Positions 45,638 to 54,226 of a stretch of DNA of 64,000 bases are shown here, piece by piece (the stretch's first letter is position 1; each line of letters opens with the position of its first letter). Source of the stretch: Novosphingobium sp. ZN18A2 (GTDB taxonomy: Bacteria; Pseudomonadota; Alphaproteobacteria; Sphingomonadales; Sphingomonadaceae). The position numbers were made by a program, and so were the translations under genes. A model generated the notes under the pieces. The model did not search any database, was not told where the DNA came from, and was given only the letters and a program-made list of their open reading frames with translations. The DNA is taken from the NCBI RefSeq assembly GCF_036784765.1, contig NZ_CP136651.1:62001-126000 (forward strand), given 5' to 3'.

Positions 45638-46812
45638 GCCAGCGCCTCCGCGATGCGGCGCAACGCTTCGTCGAGCGTGTCCTCGTCCGCCGCGAAGCTG
45701 ATGCGGAAGCCGTCCACCCCGCCGAACGCGGACGCGGCGACAACCGCCACACCGTGTTCGAGCAGGTGCATCGCCAGTGCTTCGTCGTCACCGAAGCGCG
45801 CGATGTGTGCGCCGGCGTCTATCATGCAATAGAACGCACCGTCCGGAACGGGCGTGGAAAGCCCCGGAATCGCGTTTACGCCCGCAACCACCCGGTCGCG
45901 CCGCGCGCGAAACCGCTCGCACCAGTCGTCCAGAAAATCCTGCGGCCCGGTCAATGCCGCCACTGCCGCCGCCTGGCTGATCGAGGCGGGATTGCCCGAA
46001 TTGTGCGATTGCAGCCGCCCCATCGCCTTCACCAGCCATTCCGGCCCGGCGGCAAGCCCGATGCGGAACCCGGTCATCGCGTGGCTTTTCGATACGCCGG
46101 AAATTGTCAGGACGCGCCCGGCAAGATCGGGACATTCGGCGGCCAGCGTCGCGTGGGCGCCCGGCGTATAGCGCAAGGGTGCATAGATATCGTCGGACAG
46201 CACCAGGATATGCGGATGGCGCCGCAGCACTTCGCCCAATGCGCGAAGCTCTGCCGCGCTATAGGTCGCGCCGGTCGGGTTACCGGGACTGTTCAGCAAC
46301 AGCCAGCGCGTGCGCGATGTGATCGCACCGTCCAGATCGTCCGCGCTCATGCGAAAGCCGGTTGCAGCCGTCGTCGGCACCTTGACGACCTCTCCACCGG
46401 CAAAACGCACGATCTCGGGATAGCTGACCCACCACGGCGCGGGGATCACCACTTCGTCTCCGGGATCGATCGTTGCCAGCAGGGCTTCGAATATCGCCTG
46501 CTTGCCGCCTGCGGTTGCGATCACTTGCGAAGGCGACACTTCGATTCCCAGGTCGCGCCTGAAATGCAGCACCGCCGCTTCGCGCAGGGCCGCGGTCCCC
46601 GGAACCGGCGTATAGCGCGTATCGCCTGCGTCGAGCGCCGCCTTGGCCGCCGCGATCACGTGCGCGGGCGTGGGGAAATCCGGCTCTCCCACAGACAGCG
46701 AGATGATGTCGGCCCCGGCGGCGCGCAGTTCGAACGCGCGGTCGGTCATCGCATTGGTGCGTGACACGGCAACGCGGCCAAGCGCGGCGGAAATGTGTTC
46801 GGCGCCGCTCAT
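45634..46812 (-). CDS. class I/II PLP aminotransferase (aspartate/prephenate type)
   Basis: A 392-residue fold type I aminotransferase. PLP-Lys242 is in SGVSKSHAMTGFRIG. NSPGNPTGA and FRISFAA (substrate Arg) are standard. The nearest type is bacterial aspartate or glutamate-prephenate aminotransferase; exact specificity is not resolved. Its ATG overlaps the pabB-pabC stop by 4 bp. Confidence 0.9.
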   Translation of the reverse strand: MSGAEHISAALGRVAVSRTNAMTDRAFELRAAGADIISLSVGEPDFPTPAHVIAAAKAALDAGDTRYTPVPGTAALREAAVLHFRRDLGIEVSPSQVIATAGGKQAIFEALLATIDPGDEVVIPAPWWVSYPEIVRFAGGEVVKVPTTAATGFRMSADDLDGAITSRTRWLLLNSPGNPTGATYSAAELRALGEVLRRHPHILVLSDDIYAPLRYTPGAHATLAAECPDLAGRVLTISGVSKSHAMTGFRIGLAAGPEWLVKAMGRLQSHNSGNPASISQAAAVAALTGPQDFLDDWCERFRARRDRVVAGVNAIPGLSTPVPDGAFYCMIDAGAHIARFGDDEALAMHLLEHGVAVVAASAFGGVDGFRISFAADEDTLDEALRRIAEALA

Positions 46813-48587
46813 CGCACCAGCAGCCTTGCCGGCATCAGCCCGCGCACCGCATTGCCAATAAGGAACCCGCCTTCAAGATCGTCGATCCGCAAGTCCGCCT
46901 CTTCGGCGCGGCCTTCCTCTATCAGGCTGCGGCGCAGGACGCCGGGAAGCAGGCCGAGCGAAAGAGGCGGGGTAAGCAGCTTGTCATCGCGCCGGACGAA
47001 CAGCGACGTGAAGCTGCCTTCGGTCAACAGGCCGTCATCGCGAAGCAGCAGCGCTTCGTCCGCTGCCGCGTCTTTCGCCGCGGCCAGGGCGTCGCCATAA
47101 AAACCGCGATCGGTTGTCTTGTGGCGCAGCCGCCAGTCGTTCGCGGCAACGGGCAGCGGCAACAGCGCGCAAACCGCGTCTCGTCCCAGTTCCGGTGGCA
47201 ACGGCGCAACCTCAAGCGCGTGGGCACCGCTTTTCGAAACGACCAGCCGCAGCCTGGAAGGCGCGTCCAGATCGAAGCACAGCGCCTGTATCGCGTTGCG
47301 GATTGCGTGCCTGTCGAACTCGAACCCCAGTTCGGCCGCGCTCGCCTTCATGCGTTCCAGATGCATTTCCAGCAGCGGGATGCCCCTGGCGGGATCGAAG
47401 GCCATCGTTTCGATCAGGTCGGCATTGCCGGCGGTAAGGCGCAAGAAATTTCCCTTCAACACGCATTCGCGCCATTCGCCCAAGCAATCGGAATCGGCAA
47501 CCACCGCCGAACCGACCCCCATCCTGGCTCGACCCGTTTGCGGGTCGAGGCGCAAGGTGCGGATTGCCACATTGAACGCGGCGTCGCCAGTGGTGTCTAT
47601 ACGGCCCATTGCCCCGCAATAGAGTCCGCGCGCGTCGCGCTCTACCGCGCCGATCAGCTCCATCGCGCGGATCTTGGGCGCACCAGTGATCGAACCGCAG
47701 GGAAATATCGCGCGGACCAGCGACGTGGCGTCCTCCCCTTCGCGCAGGCGCGCGCGAACCGTCGTCACCATCTGGTGAACGGTGGGATAGGTCTCCACCG
47801 CGAACGGCTTTTCCACGCGCACGCTGCCTGCGTGCGACACGCGCGACAGGTCGTTGCGCATCAGGTCCACGATCATCAGGTTTTCGGCGCGGTCCTTGGG
47901 ATTCGCGGCCAGTGCCTGTTTCAGCGCGGCATCTTCCTGTCCGGTGCCCCCGCGCGGCGCGGTGCCCTTCATCGGGCGGACCGTGGCAACGCCGTCCTGC
48001 AAGGCGAAGAACAGTTCGGGAGAGAACGAAAGATGCCAGTGCGATCCGTCCCAGATCACGCCGCCATACCCTGCCGCCGCGTCCGCGCGGATCGCCGCAT
48101 AAAGCGCAAGCGGATCGCCGGTAAACGCGCCCTGCAACGGGAAGGTGAGGTTCACCTGATAGATGTCGCCGGCGCGGATCGCTTCTGCCAGCGTCGAAAA
48201 GGCGCGGGCATAGCCGCCGGGGGACAATTGCGGGTCCATCGGCCCAAGACCCGCGGGGGCGGTTCCGCCGGCCTCTCGCACAAGCCAGTCCGGCACGTCG
48301 CCGGGCGCGATCGCTTCGTGCGAATCGAAGCGCGCGAACCACACCAGTGGCCCCGTCGCACCCGTTCGCGCCGCCGCGCCGGGCATCAGCCGCCCTTCCA
48401 GCGCCAGCCCGGCTTCATAGGCGAAATAGCCGGCCCACTCGCCTTCGCCCTTGCCGATCCGCGCCAGCCCGCGCGCCACCTCTTCCGGCCGCCGCGCGAT
48501 GACGATTTCGCACGGCGCGCGATAGAGGCGCGCCGGACTGGCGCCTTCCGCGCGGGCGTCGTCAAGCAGGATAAAGGGTTCGCGCAT
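46809..48587 (-). CDS. aminodeoxychorismate synthase component I fused to aminodeoxychorismate lyase
   Basis: A 592-residue fusion for p-aminobenzoate and folate synthesis. The PabB half (residues 1 to about 370) has QVNLTFPLQG, FSPELFF, MKGTAPRG and GSITGAPKIRAME. The PabC half (about 380-592) is a class IV PLP enzyme with DEALLLRDDGLLTEGSFTSLF. It converts chorismate to aminodeoxychorismate and then to PABA with a separate glutamine amidotransferase subunit. The start at 48587 (MREPFILLDDAR) matches family N-termini; the longer frame is unlikely. Confidence 0.92.
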   Translation of the reverse strand: MREPFILLDDARAEGASPARLYRAPCEIVIARRPEEVARGLARIGKGEGEWAGYFAYEAGLALEGRLMPGAAARTGATGPLVWFARFDSHEAIAPGDVPDWLVREAGGTAPAGLGPMDPQLSPGGYARAFSTLAEAIRAGDIYQVNLTFPLQGAFTGDPLALYAAIRADAAAGYGGVIWDGSHWHLSFSPELFFALQDGVATVRPMKGTAPRGGTGQEDAALKQALAANPKDRAENLMIVDLMRNDLSRVSHAGSVRVEKPFAVETYPTVHQMVTTVRARLREGEDATSLVRAIFPCGSITGAPKIRAMELIGAVERDARGLYCGAMGRIDTTGDAAFNVAIRTLRLDPQTGRARMGVGSAVVADSDCLGEWRECVLKGNFLRLTAGNADLIETMAFDPARGIPLLEMHLERMKASAAELGFEFDRHAIRNAIQALCFDLDAPSRLRLVVSKSGAHALEVAPLPPELGRDAVCALLPLPVAANDWRLRHKTTDRGFYGDALAAAKDAAADEALLLRDDGLLTEGSFTSLFVRRDDKLLTPPLSLGLLPGVLRRSLIEEGRAEEADLRIDDLEGGFLIGNAVRGLMPARLLVR

Positions 48588-48727
48588 CGCGGCTTTCGGC
48601 TGGGGAATTGAAAGGTGCGCCGCTCTAGCGCACCGGCGTGGATGCAAAAAGCCCTCGCGCAGCGGCGTGCCACTTCGTAAACCCGCACAAGAGAACCGGG
48701 ACCGCGTAAAGACAGGAACCTTCACGA

Positions 48728-50302
48728 ATGGACGATATCTATCTCGGCCTGGCCGATAACGGCGAGAACCAGCACCTGTTGCTGTCGCGGGCAAACCGGC
48801 ACGGCCTGGTTGCGGGGGCGACCGGCACCGGCAAGACAGTTACCCTGCAATCCATCGCCGAACAGTTCTCACGCGATGGCGTGCCGGTGTTCGTGGCGGA
48901 CGTGAAGGGAGACCTTTCGGGAATCTCGATGCCGGGCAGTTCAACCTTCAAGCACACGGACAAGATCGAAGGCCGGGTCAAGGAACTGGGAATCGAGAAC
49001 TGGGCGTACGAGGACAACCCCGCGATCTTCTGGGATCTCTACGGTGATCAGGGCCACCCCATCCGCACCACGATCAGCGAGATGGGGCCGTTGCTTCTGG
49101 CACGGCTGATGGACCTCAACGAAACGCAGGAAGGCGTGCTTAACATCGCGTTCCGTTATGCCGACGACAACGGCCTGCTGCTGATCGACCTTGCCGACCT
49201 GCAATCGGTGCTGGTCGCCACGGCCGAAAACGCGGCCGAGCTTGCCACGAAATACGGCAACGTCACAAAGGCCAGCGTGGGGGCGATCCAGCGCCAGTTG
49301 CTGTCTTTCGAAAGCCAGGGCGCGGACCGGTTCTTTGGCGAGCCCGCCTTCGAGATCAACGATTTCCTCAAGCTGGACGACAAGGGCCGCGGCTATGTGA
49401 ACATTCTGGCCGCCGACAAGCTGATGCAGAGCCCCAAGCTTTATGCCACGTTCCTGCTGTGGCTGATGTCCGACCTGTTCGAGGCGCTGCCCGAAGTGGG
49501 CGACCCCGAAAAGCCCAAGCTGGTGTTCTTCTTCGACGAGGCGCACCTGCTGTTCGACGATGCGCCCGATGCATTGCTGGACAAGGTGGAACAGGTGGTG
49601 CGCCTGATCCGGTCGAAGGGGGTAGGCGTCTATTTCGTTACGCAGAACCCGATCGACATTCCTGAAAAGGTGGCCGGCCAGCTGGGCAACCGCGTGCAGC
49701 ACGCCCTGCGCGCGTTTACCCCGCGCGACCAGCGCGCGATCAAGGCGGCGGCGGAAACCTTTCGCATCAATCCCAAACTCGACGTGGCTGAGGCGATCAC
49801 CGAACTGAAAGTGGGTGAGGCGCTTGTCTCCACGCTCGACGCGGATGGCGCGCCCGGTGTGGTCCAGCGTACGCTGATCGCGCCGCCGCGTTCGCGCCTT
49901 GGCCCGATCACCGCGAAGGAACGCGCGATCATCCAGTCGGTCAGCCCGTTCGAAGGCAAGTACGATACCGCCGTGAACCGCGAATCCGCGGCGGAAGTCC
50001 TTGCCAGGAAGGCAGAGGATGCCGCCGCCGCCGCCAAGGTGATCGACGAAAAGGGCGAGGAAGCGCAGCGCGCACAGCCGCGCCAGTCCCCCACCTTGTG
50101 GGAACGCGCGGGCAAGGCCGCGCTGGGGGCCGCCGCCGCTTCGGCGGGAACGGCGATGGCCCGATCGATGACCGGGCGCAAATCGTCGGGCAACATGCTC
50201 GCCTCGGCGGTCAGCGCGGCGGCGGGATCGCTGGGCACGGCAATCGGCGGCGCGGCGGTGGGCCGCTTCGCACGCGGCCTGTTCGGCAACCTGTTGCGCT
50301 GA
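48728..50302 (+). CDS. HerA-like ATPase, YjgR/DUF853 family
   Basis: A 524-residue P-loop ATPase. Walker A is GATGTGKT near residue 33, Walker B is [16 protein letters not shown] and [10 protein letters not shown] is a sensor-like block. HerA/FtsK-type ATPases pump DNA. This family has no characterised role. The C-terminal 100 residues are Ala/Gly-rich. It is divergent from pabB-pabC. No nuclease (NurA-like) gene is adjacent, so a DNA-processing partner is not evident. Confidence 0.88.
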   Translation: MDDIYLGLADNGENQHLLLSRANRHGLVAGATGTGKTVTLQSIAEQFSRDGVPVFVADVKGDLSGISMPGSSTFKHTDKIEGRVKELGIENWAYEDNPAIFWDLYGDQGHPIRTTISEMGPLLLARLMDLNETQEGVLNIAFRYADDNGLLLIDLADLQSVLVATAENAAELATKYGNVTKASVGAIQRQLLSFESQGADRFFGEPAFEINDFLKLDDKGRGYVNILAADKLMQSPKLYATFLLWLMSDLFEALPEVGDPEKPKLVFFFDEAHLLFDDAPDALLDKVEQVVRLIRSKGVGVYFVTQNPIDIPEKVAGQLGNRVQHALRAFTPRDQRAIKAAAETFRINPKLDVAEAITELKVGEALVSTLDADGAPGVVQRTLIAPPRSRLGPITAKERAIIQSVSPFEGKYDTAVNRESAAEVLARKAEDAAAAAKVIDEKGEEAQRAQPRQSPTLWERAGKAALGAAAASAGTAMARSMTGRKSSGNMLASAVSAAAGSLGTAIGGAAVGRFARGLFGNLLR

Positions 50303-50318
50303 ACGGAACGGCGACGGT

Positions 50319-51746
50319 TCAGGCCAGCGGAAGGCGCAGCGTCACCACAAGCCCGGCGACGCTGCCGTCCGCGCCGCGGCGGTTGGCCAGCGAGAGCGAG
50401 CCTCCGTGTTGTTCGGCAATCGCGCGGGCCAGCGTCAGCCCCAGGCCCGATCCGCCGGTGCCGGTGTTGCGCGACGGTTCAAGCCGCGTGAACGGTTCGA
50501 GCATTCGGTCGATATCGCCCTCGGGAATGCCGGGGCCATCGTCCTCGATTTTCAGCACGGCCGCGCCATCCTCGCGCCCCAATGAAACGCGCGCGCAGGC
50601 GCCATAACGCACCGCGTTGGAAATGATGTTGCGCAGCGCGCGGCGAACCCAGGTGGTGCGTAGCGGCAAGACGATCCTTGCCGTATCGCCCAGTTCGACA
50701 GGTTCGCCCATATCCTCGAACTCGTCGACAACGGCCGCCGTCAGCGCGCCCAGTTCAACGGGTTCGATCGGGTCCGACGGGCGGCCGACGCGGGCAAGCG
50801 AGAGAATATCGTCAAGCGAACGGTTGAGGTCTTCGATCGTCGCGGCCATCCGCGCGCGTTCCGTATCGTCCTCCACCGCTTCGATCCGCACGCGCAGGGC
50901 GGCAAGCGGCGTTTTCAGATCGTGCCCGATCGCGCCCAGCATCACGTCCTTTTCATCCAGCAGGGCGGCAATCCGCGCTTCCATGCCGTTATGCGCGGTT
51001 ATCAGGCGGCGGATGTCTTCCGGGCCGCTGGGTTCAAGCTGCCCGTCGGCGTTTCGTGCACGGGCGAATTCCTCCACGCGCACCGTCAGCGCGGCAAGCG
51101 GCCGGGCGATGCGCCGCAGGATCAGCGCGACCGCGCCCACCAGCACGACATAGAGGAACAACGTTTGCAGCAGGAACGTCGCGAAAATCCCTCGCTCTAC
51201 GCGCGGCGCGACGATCCGCGTCGAAAGCCATGTGCCATCGGGGCGGTGGAGCGCGGCGACGATCAGGCGCGGCATCGGCGGCCCGCCCTGCTGGGCCTGA
51301 TGTTCCACCTGGCGGGGCCGGTGACGCCGCAACCACGCCAGCGCGACCGGATCGTGCATCGGATCGCGCTCTATCATCATCACGTCGCGGCCATTGAAGC
51401 CCTGCGACTGAAAAATATCGCGCAGGGCCGCCTGGGCATCGGGCATGGGCTTGTCGCCCTGCGCCCGGGGTACGGACAGTTCCACGCGCAAGCGCAAGGC
51501 GTGCGGCGACCTGCCGCGCGACCTTTCGGGCGGCCGGGGCATCCGTTCGGGCGAGCGACCGACACCGCCAAGCAAGCGGAAGGCCGCGGTATTGACCAGC
51601 GCGGCCTCTCCGCGTTCGTGTTGCGCGCGCCATACCAGCGTCGCCGAAACCGCCTGCCCGACCAGCAGCGCCAGCGCGATGGCCTGCAGGAGTTGCCCCT
51701 GCAGGCTGCGCGGCCACAGGACAAAACGGCGGCGGCGCGCGTTCAT
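50319..51746 (-). CDS. sensor histidine kinase
   Basis: A 475-residue membrane kinase. A transmembrane helix lies at about 15-38 and a second near 190-210, flanking a periplasmic sensor with a Pro/Arg-rich start. HAMP follows (RRIARPLAALTVRVEEFA). The phosphoacceptor His is in AIGHDLKTPLAALRVRIE, the N box is RNIISNAVRYG, and the G boxes are DDGPGIPEG and GSGLGLTLA. Its start overlaps the response regulator stop by 4 bp. With the EF-hand gene it forms a three-gene operon. Confidence 0.92.
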   Translation of the reverse strand: MNARRRRFVLWPRSLQGQLLQAIALALLVGQAVSATLVWRAQHERGEAALVNTAAFRLLGGVGRSPERMPRPPERSRGRSPHALRLRVELSVPRAQGDKPMPDAQAALRDIFQSQGFNGRDVMMIERDPMHDPVALAWLRRHRPRQVEHQAQQGGPPMPRLIVAALHRPDGTWLSTRIVAPRVERGIFATFLLQTLFLYVVLVGAVALILRRIARPLAALTVRVEEFARARNADGQLEPSGPEDIRRLITAHNGMEARIAALLDEKDVMLGAIGHDLKTPLAALRVRIEAVEDDTERARMAATIEDLNRSLDDILSLARVGRPSDPIEPVELGALTAAVVDEFEDMGEPVELGDTARIVLPLRTTWVRRALRNIISNAVRYGACARVSLGREDGAAVLKIEDDGPGIPEGDIDRMLEPFTRLEPSRNTGTGGSGLGLTLARAIAEQHGGSLSLANRRGADGSVAGLVVTLRLPLA

Positions 51747-52492
51747 GCGACTTCGGCGGGCAGCTTGCGCACTTCGGCGGCGAGCATATAGCCGCCGCCC
51801 CACACGGTCTGGATCAGTTGGGGATTGCGGCTGTCGACCTCGATCTTGCGGCGCAGCCGGCTGATCTGGTTGTCCACCGCGCGGTCGAACAGGTGCGCTT
51901 CGCGGCCCTGCACCATGTCGAGCAGGCGATCACGGTCCAGCACTTCGCGCGGATGTTCGATGAAGGCCATCAGCAGGCGAAATTCGGCGGACGATATGGA
52001 TACCACCGCACCTTCGGGATCGATCAGCCTGCGTTTGAGCGGGTCCAGCCGCCAGCCTTCGAATTCAAAAACCGAGGCTTCACCGCTATCGTCGGCCTGG
52101 CGGCCCGCGCGGCGCAGGACGCTGCGAATGCGCGCGACAAGTTCGCGCGGATCGAACGGCTTCACCACATAATCGTCGGCGCCGATTTCCAGCCCGACGA
52201 TACGATCGGTCGCTTCGCCCTTGGCGGTTATGAAGATAACGGGAATCTGCCTTGCTTCGACAAGGTGCCGGCAAAGCGACAAGCCGTCCTCGCCCGGCAT
52301 CATGATATCCAGCAGGACGATGTCGAACCCGGATTCGCCCAGCCGGCTGCGCGCTTCCGCGGCGGTGCCGGCCTGGGTAGCGGCAAAGCCCTGGCGGACC
52401 AGATAGTCCGCCAGGGGCTCGCGCAAGCCCGGCTCGTCATCCACGAGCAGGACCCTTATCGGCGACGCTTCCAAAGAGCCGTTCGCCGTCAT
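51743..52492 (-). CDS. OmpR-family response regulator
   Basis: A 249-residue regulator. Receiver residues are the DDE acidic cluster near 18-20, phosphoacceptor Asp62 in LLDIMMPGEDG, and the conserved Lys in VKPFD. A winged-helix domain occupies about 145-240 (SSAEFRLLMAFIEHPREVLDRDRLLD, RAVDNQISRLRRKIE). It lies 3 bp after the EF-hand gene. It probably binds the direct repeats upstream of that gene. Confidence 0.94.
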   Translation of the reverse strand: MTANGSLEASPIRVLLVDDEPGLREPLADYLVRQGFAATQAGTAAEARSRLGESGFDIVLLDIMMPGEDGLSLCRHLVEARQIPVIFITAKGEATDRIVGLEIGADDYVVKPFDPRELVARIRSVLRRAGRQADDSGEASVFEFEGWRLDPLKRRLIDPEGAVVSISSAEFRLLMAFIEHPREVLDRDRLLDMVQGREAHLFDRAVDNQISRLRRKIEVDSRNPQLIQTVWGGGYMLAAEVRKLPAEVA

Positions 52493-52495
52493 TGC

Positions 52496-53119
52496 TTACT
52501 CGCCGTCGGCCGGCGGCGGCGGAGGCATGTTGCCGCCGGTGCGGTCCTGCCAGCGCTGCTTCATCTTTGCGCGCATTTCGGCGTGTGCGGCCTGGCGTTC
52601 CGCGCTGGTGATCTTGCCGTCGTGGTTGGTATCCACCTTGTCGAAGTGCGCCTTCGCGGCGGCATCGAACTCGGCCCTGGTCACCTGGCCGTCGTGGTTG
52701 GTATCGGCTGTGCGAAGCATCATCATGCCCATTCCGCCATGGCCGCCGCGCATGCCGCGATGGCCGCGCATCCCATGATGCTTGCCGTGGCCGCGCATGC
52801 CCCACTGGCCGTCACCCGGACCCTTCGCTGCCATGAACTCGTCCTTCGAGATCATGCCGTCCTTGTTGGTATCGAGCCTTGCGAACATTTCGGCCCTGCG
52901 CGCGGCGCGGCGCGCTTCGCGGTCGGCCGGGGTCAGCACGCCGTCGTGATTGGCGTCCATCTTCGCGAACATGGCATCGGCCTTGGTCTGCATTTCGGCC
53001 CAGGTCACGGTGCCGTCGCCATTGGCGTCCGCGCCTTTGCCCTGGCCGGTCGCGGCATAGGCAGCCCCGGCACCGAGCGCGAGCGCAGCAGCGGAAAGGG
53101 CAAGGGTAATCTTCTTCAT
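52496..53119 (-). CDS. secreted protein with five EF-hands and a His/Met-rich linker
   Basis: A 207-residue protein with a signal peptide (1-23, ending in AAYA). Five canonical EF-hand loops are seen: 31-42 (DANGDGTVTWAE), 55-66, 83-94, 139-150 and 163-174, all starting with Asp and ending in Glu or Asp. Between EF3 and EF4 a Gly/His/Met/Arg linker (about 107-134) could bind copper or nickel. The C-terminus is proline-rich. It is probably periplasmic and binds calcium. It is the first gene of an operon with a two-component system. GAGGAG lies before the ATG. Confidence 0.85.
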   Translation of the reverse strand: MKKITLALSAAALALGAGAAYAATGQGKGADANGDGTVTWAEMQTKADAMFAKMDANHDGVLTPADREARRAARRAEMFARLDTNKDGMISKDEFMAAKGPGDGQWGMRGHGKHHGMRGHRGMRGGHGGMGMMMLRTADTNHDGQVTRAEFDAAAKAHFDKVDTNHDGKITSAERQAAHAEMRAKMKQRWQDRTGGNMPPPPPADGE

Positions 53120-53227
53120 CACGATCTCCTCTCGAAAAAAGGAGAAGCCGCGGCCGCCGATCCGGAGGGAGGGGGAGGGAACCTCCGGCGGGGGGAGTAT
53201 CGCGGCGGACCGCAGCTTCCGATATCC

Positions 53228-53290
53228 CTTATAGGGCCGGCTTGTCGCACCCTTATGCCATCAGGGCCTGATATTGTCGCAATTTGTCGC
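53228..53290 (-). promoter_or_regulatory. candidate response-regulator site: TTGTCGC direct repeats
   Basis: TTGTCGC occurs at 53242-53248, 53274-53280 and 53284-53290. The last two are exactly 10 bp apart, the spacing of OmpR-type tandem half-sites. CTTATAGG near 53228-53236 gives a TATAAG -10 on the minus strand between these and the EF-hand gene. The arrangement fits autoregulation of the EF-hand/two-component operon. The 270-bp gap otherwise holds nothing coding. Confidence 0.45.
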
Positions 53291-53389
53291 GCCATCGCCC
53301 CTGCGTTCATAGGCGCGCAAGCCTGCGTTGTCAGCCGTTCAGGAAGGCCGGATGGCCCGTCCGACCACCAACTTGCCCACCGCCTGACC

Positions 53390-53788
53390 TCAACGCGGGC
53401 GATGCTGCGTTCCCGCGCCTGCGGTAATGAAGACCGCGCGCGCTTCCCCCGCGATGTCTGCGGTGTGCCATACGCCGGGCGGGTTGATCGCATATTCGCC
53501 CGCGCGGATCGTCACTTGCGAAAGCGATCCGTCCGGCGCCTCCTGATGCAGCGTCATCTCGCCGGACAGGCAAAGCACCACTTCCGCGCCGTTCGGGTGG
53601 ACTTCCCATCCCGGCCAGCTTTCCGTGAAGGTGTGCATCGCCACCAGCCGCCCCTCAGCCCCGTCGGCGGCGTGGCGCGCGCCATAACCTTCGTACCACG
53701 CCACATCTCCGGTAAATTCGGGTTCCACCACGGCGGTAGCGCCAAGGCCCAGGTGAACCGGATGCGTTTCAAGGCCATGGCCGGCCAT
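53390..53788 (-). CDS. cupin domain protein
   Basis: A 132-residue single cupin. Motif 1 appears as WEVHPNGAEVVLCLSGEMTL and motif 2 as GEYAINPPGVWHTADI. The metal ligands (His, Glu, His) are recognisable. Cupins include sugar epimerases, dioxygenases and small-molecule binders; function is not resolved. The ATG at 53788 overlaps the stop of the VOC gene by 1 bp (a GTG one codon earlier is possible), so the pair is coupled. Confidence 0.8.
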   Translation of the reverse strand: MAGHGLETHPVHLGLGATAVVEPEFTGDVAWYEGYGARHAADGAEGRLVAMHTFTESWPGWEVHPNGAEVVLCLSGEMTLHQEAPDGSLSQVTIRAGEYAINPPGVWHTADIAGEARAVFITAGAGTQHRPR

Positions 53789-54165
53789 CACGCCTGCTCC
53801 ATCACGAAAGCGTTGAGCTTGTTGCCGTCCGGATCACGGAAATAGGCGGCATAGAAGCCACCCTCGCCACGCGGGCCGGGTGCGCCCTCGTCCGTCCCGC
53901 CATGGGCAAGGGCGATTTCGTAAAGCCGGCCCACTTGCGCCCGGTCCTTCGCTTCGAGCGCCACCATCACGCCATTGCCGACCGTTGCCGCCTTGCCGTC
54001 CCACGGCTTGGTAAGGCCGATCCCCGCGCCGCCGCCCGGCGCGCCCCAGGCGATGAAGGTTTCCTCCTCCATCATCCGGCCGATGCCGAGTTCGGCGGCC
54101 AGCAGGTCATAGAATGCCGCCGCGCGCGGCAAGTCATTGGTACCAAGCGTCACATAACCGATCAT
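53788..54165 (-). CDS. VOC family (glyoxalase/bleomycin resistance-like) protein
   Basis: A 125-residue protein with the vicinal oxygen chelate fold. It starts MIGYVTLGTNDLPRAAAFYD and ends with FRDPDGNKLNAFVM, the standard second metal-binding strand. The subfamily is often annotated as lactoylglutathione lyase-like, with unknown substrate. GGGAGAAC lies before the ATG at 54165. A longer upstream open frame was rejected since it lacks a ribosome binding site. Confidence 0.85.
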   Translation of the reverse strand: MIGYVTLGTNDLPRAAAFYDLLAAELGIGRMMEEETFIAWGAPGGGAGIGLTKPWDGKAATVGNGVMVALEAKDRAQVGRLYEIALAHGGTDEGAPGPRGEGGFYAAYFRDPDGNKLNAFVMEQA

Positions 54166-54226
54166 GGCCGTTCTCCCATGCCGCGACTCGCGGCGATGGA
54201 AGAACATTATGCGAACAAATATCGTG

